64,000 nucleotides of DNA from Progne subis subis. Taxonomy: Eukaryota; Chordata; Aves; Passeriformes; Hirundinidae. Positions 44,835 through 55,389 of this stretch are shown one piece after another. Location of the stretch: NCBI GenBank assembly GCA_022316685.1, contig JAKJHU010001518.1:54656-118655 (forward strand). Direction: 5' to 3'. The translations under genes and the position numbers were made by a program. Positions within the stretch are counted from its first letter, which is position 1. Every line of letters begins with the position of its first letter. A model generated the notes under the pieces. That model saw only the letters and a program-made list of their open reading frames with translations. It ran no database searches and was not told the DNA's origin.

Positions 44835-45218
44835 TGTGGAGGCTATTAAGCCAGACAGTGTTAATATAAACACACTCCCCTGGAGAGAAACCAGACAATA
44901 ATGTAAACATGTACCCCTGGAGAGAGAGCAGTTATTCCAGACAGTATATAAACACAACCCCCTAAGGGAGAAACCCTGGCAAGGCAGCTCTCTCTGTTAT
45001 GGTGAGGAAATGTGTTACCCACAAGAGGTTTTGCAACAGCTATGTAAATCTTTTGTACCCCGTTGGGCCTTTGCTTCCCCCCTAATCCCTCTGTTGATTG
45101 GTCCTTCCCTTGTTCCCACAGTTGATTGGTTCTCCCCTGAATCCCTCAGCTGATTGGCTCAGATGTTTTACCCTGCCCCCTACCTTCCCAGTATAACCCC
45201 CTCTTTCCCCTGACCACA
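44835..45218. mobile_element. Solo LTR, TSD AATTAG
   Basis: The unit runs TGTGGAGGC...CTGACCACA with TGTGG/CCACA ends and AATTAG at 44829-44834 and 45219-45224. A TATATAAAC box lies near 44946, but no polyadenylation signal fixes the orientation. Confidence 0.82.
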
Positions 45219-45224
45219 AATTAG

Positions 45225-45778
45225 AGGAGCAAAGAGAGCTCTGTGAATTGTGGAAAGAACTTCAGGTTCGAATATTCCCTGAAGTGAGATTAAACTCAAA
45301 CAAAGCTATATGTTGATACTATATATATATATATATATTCACTTTATTAACTGCAAAAGAGGCAAAGAGAGAGAAAGGCAAAGGTAAAGAAGAGTTGGAA
45401 AAAGGTATGATTACTTTAAAAGCATAGGATAGTTTACCAACCACACTTACTATTTTTTTGACGAGGTGGGGGAGGAGGGAGAAGGGCGACGAAGCAGTTT
45501 CTGCCTTTTTTTCTTTTCTGCAGCTCAAATTGCCTTTATCTGTGTTTTCCGGTCTGCTCAAGGCTGACATCTTATCTGGAATGCAGCCACTTGCCTTCTG
45601 AAAAGCAGGCACAGCACATAGTCCCTGCAGCTGACTTCAGTCCACTCATGTCCCTCACATCAGAGGATGCAGGAGTAGAGGAAGGTTTCCAAAAGTCATT
45701 TGTGTGTCACAGTAGGTTGCTGTTTTCCCCAGGCTGGCTGCGTCAGCTCACAACAGTCACTTGTCAAGTGCAATCCAA
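45225..45778. other. Unassigned insertion or decayed sequence with (AT)n
   Basis: It lies between two blocks of the class III-like RT. It contains an (AT)n run at 45321-45340 and a pyrimidine-rich tract (45450-45535). No reading frame or clear LTR ends were found. Confidence 0.4.
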
Positions 45779-46179
45779 TTTTTGAATGGGCCAAATATCG
45801 GTGTTAAAAGCAGTCATGATATCTCTAACAATTCACACTCCTTGGAGTGCAGGAGTCCGTTGAGTGATGTGCTCTCCCTCCTTGGAACACCATACTGCTT
45901 TACATTCACCACCTTGGCAGGTGCTGGCAGAACAACAGGATCCCACTCCAGGAGCCCGCATAAAGCAGTTTTAGATCGAGTGGCAAATCCCTCTTGCAGA
46001 GTCCAAAAGGAAAAGCAATCATTCAGTGTTTCAACAGTTTGTTCTGCCAGCACACCATGGCCCAAGATATATTCTTTGACTGGAGAAATAAACACCTGTG
46101 TGACAAATGGAGTGTCTTCTCCTATCATTAAAGTACCCTTAGCTTGAAGGGCAGGGGTAGAACTACCTCCCAAGCCACA
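45779..46179 (-). pseudogene. pol: Class III-like protease end and RT start
   Basis: Frame 46173-45814 shows a protease C-terminal strand (EYILGHGVLAEQTVE), a linker, the conserved VNVKQYGVP entry to RT, and, one frame off, FNTDIWPIQKLD near 45790. The plus ERV1 LTR at 46180 cuts its upstream part. Confidence 0.65.
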
Positions 46180-46734
46180 TGTGAAAAGTGCATATTATAT
46201 GGCTCTACGCAAGATATTTACTATATGTATTATGTTGCATTAATTGTTAATGTTGTATTAATAGTTTGATAGTATGGTAAATGTAGTTTTGTAGTTAAAA
46301 TGTAGTTTTTATGTACCAACCACAGGAAAACGTAAATCTTTCAGAGAAAAAGAATTTACTACTTCCTTATCAGAAGAGACCAACTCCTCCTGCCTCGCTC
46401 AGCCCTATGGACGCCATAGAGATGAAAAGAAAAAAAGTGATACTAACCAGAGACAATTCTTTGTTTGAATGGAATTTCTGCATCATGTATGAAATGTATG
46501 ACTATTCAACAGGCTATTGCTTTTAAGAGATAATCCTTTGTGTACAGGGGTCCTTCTCCAGAGCTTTTTGCTCAGGGAGGCACTCAGACGTCTGTAACTT
46601 TGTTTTTTATTGTCTCGTATTGTCCTAACTCTAATTGTTCAATTTTTTTACTCTAAATCTATTTTTATAACCATCTTATTTACTATTAAACTTTTAAAAT
46701 TAAAAAAAAAACCAAGTGATTGGCGTTTTTCACA
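46180..46734 (+). repeat. 5' LTR of the plus ERV1 provirus
   Basis: The ends TGTGAAAA and TTTTTCACA are inverted repeats. An AT-rich U3 is followed by ATTAAA near 46684 and a short tail. The primer site begins four bases downstream. Confidence 0.82.
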
Positions 46735-46738
46735 ATTA

Positions 46739-46756
46739 TGGTAGCAGAGGATGGTT
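46739..46756 (+). other. Primer-binding site for initiator tRNA-Met
   Basis: TGGTAGCAGAGGATGGTT is an 18/18 complement of the 3' end of vertebrate tRNAi-Met, CCA included. It sits four bases after the LTR. Confidence 0.85.
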
Positions 46757-47227
46757 AGAACACCTCACTGCCAGTGCCTCAGTGGAATCAGGGTGAGGAC
46801 GGCGCGCCCTGCCCAGTTGGCAGCCTCGCTCTGTGTTCCCCTGCTGTGACCGACAGATGCAGGTTATGATCAATGGACAAAAGGAGGCAATAAAACAAAG
46901 AAAAGGGAAAAGATTACCTAAAACCACGGTAATTAGCCCCTAAGAGTAAAGTGTACATGAAGACAAAGACCCAAGGACAAAGGACAGGTAAGTACTGGTT
47001 TGGATGGGGCGGTTAAAAGGGGGGGATGAATGTGTGTGAATGAGAGGCAGCTGGTTATCCCAGACCTGCTAAGTGAGTGCGGAGTCTCCTCTGCTGCGTT
47101 TCCATTCTTTCGCGAGAAAAATGGCCAGTAAAGAGACGAAGCGGGTGATAAGAAGAGTGAGAGAATCCCCCCCAGGGAAATTGGGACTGAGTTTTAGAGA
47201 AGGGGAGAGACCCCCTAGGAAGCAAAA
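46757..47227 (+). other. ERV1 leader, no supported gene
   Basis: Untranslated leader between primer site and the minisatellite. Purine-rich stretches and a short basic ORF near 47120 (MASKETKR) are present, but nothing supports coding. Confidence 0.5.
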
Positions 47228-47560
47228 AGTCTGCTGGATTGAGGGGCAATTGCCCACGAGCATCCAGGACTAAAACTTTTGCTGGGTTGTGGGATTTAAT
47301 ATCCCAAGAGCACCCAGGGTTAAGCAAAAAGTCTGCTGGATTGAGGGGTAAGTGCCCAAAAACATCCAGGACTGAAACCTGCTGGGTTGAGGGATTGATG
47401 TTCCAAGAGCACCCAGGGTTCTGCTGGATTGAGGTTATGCCCAAGAGCATCTGGGGTTGGACAACACAGCTGGATTGAGGGATAAAGTGCCCAAGAGCAT
47501 CTGGGGTTGGACAACACAGCTGGATTGAGGGGATATCCAAGAGCACCGGGACTGGCCAGT
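47228..47560 (+). repeat. Leader minisatellite, seven units of about 42-53 bp
   Basis: Units start at about 47229, 47280, 47331, 47379, 47421, 47467 and 47517. Each has the core CTGGATTGAGGG...CCCAAGAGCA. The last three also share TCTGGGGTTGGACAACACAG-like sequence and are nearly identical. Confidence 0.88.
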
Positions 47561-47669
47561 AACACCTAAAATTGTAATGGGTGATTTGAAAGTAAAAGGT
47601 ACCTTATTGTTGTTTTATTGTGTGAGAGTGAGTCACACACAAAATCTATCTCAGCTTCCCGGGCGGATG

Positions 47670-48545
47670 GGACTGTGGCAGGAGGTGTAAGTGACCTGCA
47701 AACAAGCCATTGTTCCCCCGGGCGGGTGGGTGTTGGGTTTGTTCCCCAGCATTCAGGTGGTTTTAGAGTCTTTTTTGCCCTCCGCAAAGCTCTGAGCCAA
47801 ACAGGTAAAAGAGACAGAGTCTTCTGGTTCTGATCTTTCAAGGTTGCATGCTTTGTTTATTTTTCTTATCTTACAATTTTCTCAGCGCCCCACGAGAGAT
47901 GTTTGCCACGGCTCGGACATCTGGTGACTCCCCCCGTCCCAGGGCTGTCCTTATCTTTTATACTAATTGCTATGTATTCTTTATTTACTATTAATTGCCA
48001 ATGCCCATCACTATTACTAAAAAGGTCATCTCTACTCTGACCCAATCCTCACAAACTACTTTGTGCCCACGTCACTGCTGAAATGGAGTGAGGGAAGAAG
48101 AAAGAAGAAGAAGGAGACAACGCCCCAAATTCTCCATCTTGCCCCCATTCACTTCAGTGCTAGAAATGTAAACTTACTGTTTTTTTCACCCTGTGATATA
48201 CTAAACTACTATATTTTTCACACCCTTGTGGCCTGCAAACCCTCGCGCAGTGTAGGAAGTCTTTCCCATGGACTGAGATCAAAGCCAGTGTCTCTCTGAG
48301 CTTTGGGTTGGGGTCCCAGACTCCCCTGTCCAGGTCTCTGCCCCTCCAGGGCAGCCAAAGGAATGCCCTGGACTCCAACAGGTGGGGGCTATGGCAGAAT
48401 GTGTGTGTGACCCGCAAACAGGCCATTGTTCCCCCGGGTGGGTGGGGGCTATGGCAGAATGTGTGTGTGACCTGCGATTCAGCCCTTTTCCTCCGGGCGT
48501 GTGGAGGGGGCGGGTCATAGGAAAAGTGTAAGTGACACGCAAATT
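47670..48545 (+). repeat. Second leader repeat, about 70-bp units, split by a solo LTR
   Basis: Core GTGACCTGCAAACAAGCCATT followed by GTTCCCCCGGGCGGGTGGG. About four units occur: one before the LTR at 47731 and three after it, the last diverged. Confidence 0.8.
47731..48380 (-). mobile_element. Solo LTR (family N, minus), TSD GGTGGG
   Basis: Fourth family N LTR. GGTGGG flanks it at 47725-47730 and 48381-48386, inside one unit of the leader repeat. Confidence 0.88.
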
Positions 48546-48928
48546 AGCCTCATAGGTGGACCGGCACCAGAGGCAACAAGATTCGGGGCCCTCCTCAGAG
48601 GCCCAGCTATACTTAAACCCAGAGACCAAACCCAAGGCCAGGGGGGCCACACAGAGCCGCGATTCTCTGGCGACAGGGATCGGCTTCATGTCCTAAGGGT
48701 GTGAAAGAGTGTGTAAAAGTGAAGGAGAAATTAAGTAAGAGTAGATAGATGAAAGCACATGTAATGTTGATTGTTATATCTCCTTGGAGGGAGGTGTATT
48801 GTATTGAATAGTTGTGTGGGATAGAAGGGATTTTTTTGTGTGTGTGCATAGATAGAAGTAAGTGGGCTTTAGGTTGTAAGAGAAAGTGAAAAACAGAGGT
48901 GGGGGACGAATAGATAAAATCTTGAAAA

Positions 48929-49276
48929 ATGGGACAGAAAAACAGTAAGTTAGATACAAAGAAGAAAAAAGGGTGTAAAAAATTACCAACAGAAATACCT
49001 CAAGATAGCCCTCTTGGCATTATGTTAGCTAACTGGGATAAAAACCCTTGTACAAGAAGAAAGGAAAAGATAAAGATGATACAATTTTGCATGATAGAAT
49101 GGGCAGAGAAGGAAATAAGATCTGACCACGTTTATTGGCCCAGATACGGCTCTGTTGAAAACTGTATTTGTCAGGCTCTAAATGTATTTCTAAATTCAAA
49201 AGAACCGTTTAATCCCGAAGAAAGAGAATATGCCACATGTTGGACAGGAGATTTTAGGAGAATAAAAAATCTTTAA
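48929..49276 (+). pseudogene. gag: ERV1 gag matrix domain (stop after 115 codons)
   Basis: It begins MGQKNSKLDTKKKK with a myristoylation signal and a basic patch. A gammaretrovirus-like matrix core follows (SPLGIMLANW...YWPRYGSVENC). TAA at 49274 ends it; the downstream linker continues in other frames, so gag is frameshifted here. Confidence 0.78.
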
Positions 49277-50199
49277 CGTATCAGAAACGCTCAAGACGAA
49301 ACAAGAAAAGAAAAAGGGGAAAGAAAAGGGAAGGGAACAAGAAGAAAAGAAGGAAAAAGAGTGGGATCCTTTGCAGGCTTTGCCCCCTCCGTTCCCGCTC
49401 GTGCTCCCGCTGTTCGCGGCCAAGCCCCCTGTCCCGGGTCCCGCTTCAGCCCCGCCTGCCCCCGTTCCCGTCCCGAGTGCCGGATCGCAGCCCGCAGCAG
49501 CTGCGCCGGTTCCCGCATACACCCCATTTCTGGCCCCACCGGTGAATTTGTCTGCCCCGGCCGCCTGGTCCGCGGCCGCCCTAAGGGCCGTGCCGGGGGT
49601 CCCTCCTGACACGTGGTCTAAGACCACCACCACAACCGTGCAGGGGGTCCCGTCAGTCCCAGCCATCCTATCTCCAATCGCTTCCCCCACTGACCAATCC
49701 CCGGCTGCCCTGCCCGTGCCGGCTGCGCTGGCTGCTGCCGCCGCTGCTTTGTCTCTGCCGGGAGCCGCTGACTCAGCCGCCATTAGCCCCGTGCAGGCTG
49801 CCCACACTTCCCTCTGGTATCCCCCAGAACTGCCGCCTCCTCTGCCGGTCCCGGCAACAAACCCCGCCTACGCTCTGCCCTTGGAGGACCAAGCCTTGGC
49901 GCTATGCCCTCCCCTCACTGCCCTTCCTTCCCTGAGCTCCGTTCCCTTGATAACCACAGCTGCTGCTCAGAGAAACGATTTCTCCCTAGAAATGCCTTAT
50001 CGAATCACTAGAAGTTCACTAAAAAGACAGCCCTCTCCTGATTCTTTCTCAAAACACGGGAAAAAGACGACAGAGGGTAAAAACCAAAATGGAATAAAGA
50101 AATTAGTCTATTCCCACTAAGAGAAGTCCCAATGGGAGGGGGTGGAACAGGGTTTGTAAATGCCCCTTTGACTTCTTCTGAGGTCAGAAATTTCAAAAA
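49277..50199 (+). pseudogene. gag: ERV1 gag Pro/Ala-rich linker and capsid start
   Basis: Frame 49371-50120 is extremely Pro/Ala-rich, like the p12-type linker of gammaretroviral Gag. It ends in a basic stretch. In another frame the capsid start is visible near 50115-50195 (FPLREVPMGG, NFKKE). The remaining capsid and nucleocapsid are deleted: the sequence passes straight to protease at about 50200. Confidence 0.72.
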
Positions 50200-51534
50200 A
50201 GAGAAATCAAAAGAATTTTAGATACAGGGGCAGAAAGAACCTGCCTGCTAAATGTACCAAAAGGTTATAGTGTGAGTAAAGATACTGCAAAAGTAACAGG
50301 GGCAAAAAAAGGAGAAACTTTCACAGTTCCAGTCATTAAAGATGTAGTAATTGAAGGGGAAACTAAAATTTGGGTGGGAGATGTTTTATTAGTCCCAAAG
50401 GCAGGTAGCAACTTACTAGGAAGAGACTTACTAGTGAAATTAGGAATAGGGGTTATACCAGAAGATGGGAAAATGACAGCTAAAGTTTTAAAATTAGGCC
50501 AAGAGGATGAAGAAAAAATTAACAAGGAAGTTTGGGCTGGGGAAGGAAATAGGGGAGGATTAAATATTGACCCTATAAGTGTTACAATAGAGAGAGAAGA
50601 TTGTCCCATACGTGTACGTCAATACCCCATATCTTTAGAAGGACGGGAAGGTTTGAAGCCAGTAATAGAAGGACTAATAAAGGACGGGACATTAGAACCT
50701 TGCATGTCTCCCCATAATACCCCTATTCTCCCAGTAAAGAAGCCTGATGGGTGTTATAGACTAGTACAAGATTTAAGGGAAGTTAACAAAAGAACTCGGT
50801 CTCGTTACCCAGTGGTACCCAATCCCTACACACTTCTAAGTAAAGTTCCACGCCAGCATCAGTGGTATAGTGTAGTGGATCCTAAAGATGCTTTTTGGGC
50901 CTGTCCACTGGCCAAGGAGAGCCGAGATATCTTTGCCTTTGAATGGGAGGATCCAAAAACTGGAAGACAGCAGCAATTAAGATGGACAAAATTACCACAG
51001 GGGTTCACGGAGTCTCCAAACTTATTTGGGCAAGCTTTAGAAACAATACTGCAAGCTTTCTCCACTCCTCCTAGAATACAAATTATCCAATATGTGGATA
51101 ACCTTTTACTATCTGGGGAAGATGAAGTTAAAGTTGGAGAAGCTACAATAAAACTTTTAAATTTTCTTGGAAAAAAAGGATTAAGGGTATCAAAAGGGAA
51201 ACTGCAATTTGTAGAACCAGAGGTAAAATATCTTGGACACTTGATAAGTAAGGGTAGTCGAAGGCTCAGTCCAGAGAGAATTGCAGGAATTTTATCCCTT
51301 CCACCTCCCTCTTCAAAGAGGGAAATCAGAAAACTACTCAGATTATTGGGATATTGTAGATTATGGATTGAGGGGTACACACAGGCAGTAAAATTTTTGT
51401 ATGAAAAGTTGACAGAAGGAGATAATATAAAATGGACCAAGGAAGATGATGATAAATTAGAAAAATTGAAGTTAAAACTGGCCTCAATACCAGCTTTAAG
51501 CTTACCTTCACTAGAAAAATCCTTTCATCTGTAA
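50200..51534 (+). pseudogene. pol: ERV1 protease and reverse transcriptase, long open frame
   Basis: The frame is open from the protease active site (ILDTGAERTCL near 50215) through LLGRDLLVKLG (near 50425) and the whole RT polymerase: LPVKKPDGCYRLVQDLREVN (50730-50790), the first catalytic Asp region (VVDPKDAFWACPL near 50875), LPQGFTESPNLF (50990-51030) and the catalytic box read as YVDN (near 51093). The last Asp of the expected YxDD is Asn. A TAA at 51532 stops it within the connection; the next frame segment is in register. No capsid or nucleocapsid lies upstream, so no normal Gag-Pol could be made. Confidence 0.82.
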
Positions 51535-52600
51535 GTGAATGTAGAAAAGGGGGTAGCTCATGGAGTTCTGGTCCAGGAGTGGGGAGGAGTAAAGAGACCA
51601 GTAGCTTATTTATCAAAGATGTTGGACCCAGTGAGCCACGGCTGGCCAGTATGTATTCAAGCTATAGCCGCTACTGCAATCCTGGTAGAAGAAAGTCGTA
51701 AACTTACTTTTAGAGGTAAACTAATTGTGTGCACACCTCATGCGGTTTGAAATGTGTTAAATCAGAAAGCTGAAAAATGGTTGACCGACTCTAGAATGTT
51801 AAAATATGAAGCAATCTTGATAGATAGTAATAATCTGACATTAGAAGTAAACAGGACTTTAAATCCAGCTCAATTCCTATATGGAGAACCAGCAGATAAC
51901 CTAATACATAATTGTTTAGAAATTATCCAATACCAAACAAAAGTTCGGGGGGATCTTGAAGAACAAGCCCTTTCAGAAGGGGGAATAATCTATGTAGATG
52001 GTTCCTCCAGATGTCTACAAGGAAAAAGAATGTCAGGGTATGCAGTAGTTGATGGAAAAAACATGCAAACTATTAAAAAAGGAAAATTACCTTCAAACTG
52101 GTCAGCTCAAACTTGTGAAATATATGCTCTTAAAAAAAAGGCACTGGAATATTTAGCACACAAGAAAGGAACTATATATACTGATTCGAGGTATGCTTTT
52201 GGAGTAGTACATACTTTTGGAAAAATTTGGGAAGAAAGAGGACTACTTAAGAGGAAAAGGATTAGTACATGAGGGACTCATTTTAGAGATTTTAGAGGCA
52301 TTAAAACTACCTGAAGAAATAGCTATAGTACACATTAAGGGACACCAAAGAGGAGTGACCCCAGAAATAAGAGGAAATAATTTAGCAGATCAGGAAGCTA
52401 AGGATGCAGCAGAAAATGGAGCTGAATGAGTTATGTTAATATTAACTCCAAATGACGAAAAATTAAAAATCCCAAAGTTTAGTGGAGCATAAAAAAAAAA
52501 AAAAAAAAAAAAGAATTAAACAAGATAAGAGGGGAACAGGCTGAATCACAGAAATAGAAACTTCCTGATGGAAGACAATTACTTAATAAAATACTGGCTA
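51535..52600 (+). pseudogene. pol: ERV1 connection and RNase H (stops, frameshift, A22 tract)
   Basis: In register with the RT frame: connection domain to a TGA at 51748 (a Trp position in the family), then RNase H with YVDGSS (near 51990), CEIYALKK (near 52118) and IYTDSRYAF (near 52180). A +1 shift near 52215 moves to frame 52217-52429 (NNLADQEAKDA). All four acidic positions are visible. A 22-base A run at 52491-52512 lies in the RNase H-integrase link; the sister copy has an A-rich EAEEKEL segment there. Confidence 0.8.
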
Positions 52601-53665
52601 GAAAAATATTAGAAGATATGCATCAGAAAACCCACTGGGGTACTCAGGCCTTGTGTGATCATTTTTTTAAGGAACTATGGATGCATTGGGATTTTTGGAG
52701 TAGCAAAGCAAGTAACTGAAAAATGTATAACTTGCCAAAGGATAAACAAAAAGGTAATGAGAAAAACAACATTAGGAGGTCGTGAGTTAGCTCTTCGACC
52801 ATTTCAAAGTATCCAAGTAGATTTTACTGAGCTTCCTCAAGTACAAAGATGGAAGTATTTATTAGTAATAACAGACCATCTAACTCATTAAGTAGAAGCA
52901 GTTCCCACTACCAAGGCCTCAGCCAACATGGTAAGTAAATCCCTTTTAGAACAGATTATTCCCAGATACAGAATGGTTAATAGAATAGACTCAGACAGAG
53001 GAACACATTTTACATTAAAAGTGTTACAACAGGTAATTCAATCTTTAAGGATAAAATGGGAGCTGCATACCCCATGGCATCCACAGAGTTCTGGTCGTGT
53101 AGAAAGGATGAACCAGACTTTAAAGAGAACTTTGACCAAGTTAATAGCTGAAACCCAAATGTCATGGGTACAATGCCTACCTTTTGCCTTATTGAGGATC
53201 CGAACACAACCCAGGTCAGACCTGGGAGTGTCACCCTATGAAATGATGTTTGGGTTACCCTTTTTAACCACCCAACATGAAAATGCTACCTATGAGGTAG
53301 GGGAAATGAGCGTTAAAAGATACGTTAACACCATTACAAAAACTCTTGAAAACTTAAGGTTGAAAGGAATAATCCCTCAAACCACACCTTTAGACTTTAA
53401 AATCCATAATGTTCATCCAGGGGAATGGGTGCTAGTAAAAACCTGGAAAGAACAATCTTTAACTCCTCAATGGGAAGGTCCTTTTCAGGTATTGCTGACG
53501 ACTGAGGCTGCGATCCGGACCAAGGAACGAGGGTGGATCCACGCCAGCAGAATCAAAGGACCTGTGGAAGAACCTAAGGAGTGGACGATTGCATCTGAAC
53601 CGGGTGATACAAAACTGACTCTTAAACGGGGACTGGGTAGTAATGAACTGGGAAGACCCAAATGA
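52601..53665 (+). pseudogene. pol: ERV1 integrase (one internal stop)
   Basis: The HHCC finger end (CITCQRINKK near 52725), first core Asp (QVDFTELPQ near 52822), second Asp (DSDRGTHF near 52990), catalytic Glu (GRVERMNQ near 53100) and the C-terminal domain (HPGEWVLVKTW near 53415) are in one register. TAA at 52889 replaces a Trp that the minus sister copy retains (DHLTHW). The first His pair of the finger is in another frame. The 3' end overlaps the accessory ORF by 23 bases. Confidence 0.82.
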
Positions 53666-54143
53666 TCCCAGAAACATACCCAGGATCACACCTAATTGGG
53701 AGATAAGGCCAAGCTTATATCAGTGGTTTCAAGTACTGCCTGGACAAGCTTTGAGACGCCTCCGATACCCTCCTTGGGGAAAAATACTTCCACTCCAAAC
53801 AGGAGGATCAGGACTGTTTCAGACAGAGAACTCTTGTATTCATGCCTTAGCCTGTGATTTATACAAGGAGGAAGAGGAATTGCAATTTCCACTAGTGTCA
53901 GACCAAATACCCTGTTTGATCCACCCAAATACCAGACATGCTAGCTGGGTTAAATGTAAATGTTTAGATTGTGGGAAGAATTGGTATTGTAGTTCACACA
54001 AGCGACGCTCTTGTTGCAGGAAGTGTCAAGGGACAAATCGATCTCCTATCCAAGTAGAATTCAAAGAAACCAAAATAATAACTTTGTTTTGTGGATGGGA
54101 ATTATTAGTGCCTGTTGAATGGGAGATACCTGAAGAACAGTGA
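53643..54143 (+). CDS. Cys-rich accessory ORF between pol and env (ERV1, plus copy)
   Basis: ATG at 53643 overlaps the end of integrase in a different frame. The ORF encodes 166 residues. I do not recognise a family. Features: NWEIRPSLYQWFQV and RYPPWGKILPL in the N-terminal third; a Cys/His cluster at about residues 91-130 (CLIHPNT, KCKCLDC, WYCSSHKRRSCCRKC) compatible with zinc binding and rich in Lys/Arg; a CGWELLVPVEWEIP segment before the stop. The TGA at 54141 stands where the 754-1368 copy has Trp and reads on for about 30 more codons, so this copy is probably C-terminally truncated. No signal peptide. The overlap with pol and the position before env recall retroviral accessory genes; function is unknown. 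Confidence 0.65.
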   Translation: MNWEDPNDPRNIPRITPNWEIRPSLYQWFQVLPGQALRRLRYPPWGKILPLQTGGSGLFQTENSCIHALACDLYKEEEELQFPLVSDQIPCLIHPNTRHASWVKCKCLDCGKNWYCSSHKRRSCCRKCQGTNRSPIQVEFKETKIITLFCGWELLVPVEWEIPEEQ

Positions 54144-54271
54144 GAAACAACAGTTAAGGAGTGTCAAAAATGATTTGTCTGGAAATTAGCTAAGAGGAAG
54201 TGACAAGGAAATAGAGGGCAAGACCAGATTGGCCTCAGAATTCGCCACCAAGAAGATCAAATGCACCTGCT

Positions 54272-54605
54272 GTGGGTTGCAACCCCATAGGCATGGGAGG
54301 TGGGAGTATAAGCCATACTGGACCTCTGTTACTCCTTTTTCTGTCACTCAATTTTTGTCTTCTCCCTTTTGGGATATCGACAAGGCCATGCTACAGATGT
54401 TACCAAAAGTTGTACATGGAAAGACACCGAGGTTCTTTTTTCATTTCTCACACTCATGTCAACAGTCACTGTTATAACCCATCCAAATTAGGCAATTGCA
54501 TACATAAAGGGAAAAAGTACTGGACTGCAGAGAACTTAGGAACAAGTGGTAGCAGGATGGGAAGCCAATGCCCAAAAGAGGAGAGATGGATTTGTTTTAC
54601 CTACA
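54272..54605 (+). pseudogene. env: ERV1 env start, truncated by ERVL insertion
   Basis: ATG at 54272 is followed by a hydrophobic signal peptide (PLLLLFLSLNFCLLPFG) and the start of a gammaretrovirus-like surface subunit with several Cys (CYRCYQ, HCYNPSKLGNC). At 54606 the ERVL LTR begins, so most of the surface subunit and all of TM are missing. Confidence 0.75.
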
Positions 54606-55269
54606 TGTCCTAGGGTAACTTTATGATGCTTGTATCCCCAATCGTCTGTTCTGTTTGAACTCTGTATATTGAGTCCTGTTCCTTTAAGACTGGTTCTAAG
54701 AGCAAGGAGAAGCGCGGAGTTTGTTTTGAGAAAACTGCCTGACTCCTCCACATTCTTCTCTGGACGGTGTTCAGCGGAGGCTTGGAGAGACTGCAGGACA
54801 GAGATCTTTTTGCTTTTAGTTAGTTTCAGCTAGCTAGGGCAGAGAAGTTCCCTGGACTGTTTTTTTTTCTTTCTTTTTTCTTGGAACTGTTTAAACCTGC
54901 TCTGGACTGAAAACCCAGGGGAGCACTGGGGGCTGCACCTGCGGCCCACCGGGGCCTGGACCTCGGCATTTTCCAGCATTGCCGGAGGGACTGGGACTGA
55001 GGAGAGACTGAGAGAGAGCCGAGCTACACCCACGGCAAGGACTTTCTCAATTTGCCATCTCACTTCAGAACGAGAGGTTTTATTGTTTCATATTATTCAT
55101 TCTTTATACTTGTATGCACTTTATTTGTTTAGTAAAATAGTTTTTTCCACTTTTCTCCACAAAGATTTTTTTTTTTCGGACTGGTTGGAGGGAGGGGCCA
55201 CTTGGGTTTTGCTTCCCAGAGGGATCCTATACAGGGGTTTTCCCCCAAATTTGTCTCCAAACCAGGACA
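54606..55269 (+). repeat. 5' LTR of the ERVL provirus (family Y)
   Basis: Starts TGTCCTAGGGTAAC and ends AAACCAGGACA. It contains a pyrimidine-rich tract (54860-54885) and a U5 ending near the primer site. Copies: 6724, 27247, 42654, 60540. Confidence 0.93.
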
Positions 55270-55279
55270 TACCCTTAAT

Positions 55280-55297
55280 TGGCGCCTACTGCGGGGC
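55280..55297 (+). other. Primer-binding site, tRNA-Lys-like
   Basis: TGGCGCCTACTGCGGGGC starts ten bases after the LTR. It resembles the tRNA-Lys(1,2) complement at about 14 of 18 positions. Confidence 0.5.
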
Positions 55298-55389
55298 AAA
55301 AGAGAGTGGAAAAAACTTGTATTACTATTAACTGCATTTTTTTTGTTGTTGTTGTTGTCCTTTGGGTAGGGATTAAACAGACAGTGACC

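Larger units (their letters stand above)
46180..54605 (+). mobile_element. ERV1 provirus, plus strand, 3' truncated
   Basis: 5' LTR, initiator-tRNA-Met primer site, repeat-rich leader, gag, pol, accessory ORF and the start of env are in order. The ERVL LTR at 54606 removes the rest. It belongs to the same family as the minus fragment 420-3386: pol, accessory ORF and env start align throughout. Confidence 0.85.

Noticed and set aside
47055..47546. A 163-codon minus-strand ORF with repeated segments
   Set aside because: It is the leader minisatellite read backwards; the repeats keep the frame open by chance.
47228..48545. A CRISPR-like array
   Set aside because: Units are contiguous and degenerate with no unique spacers, and the context is a vertebrate ERV leader.
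49196..49807. A 203-codon Ala/Gly-rich minus-strand ORF
   Set aside because: It is the antisense shadow of the GC- and Pro/Ala-rich gag linker.
54600..54605. A target-site duplication for the intact ERVL
   Set aside because: CCTACA on the left and GTCAGT on the right do not match at any small offset.
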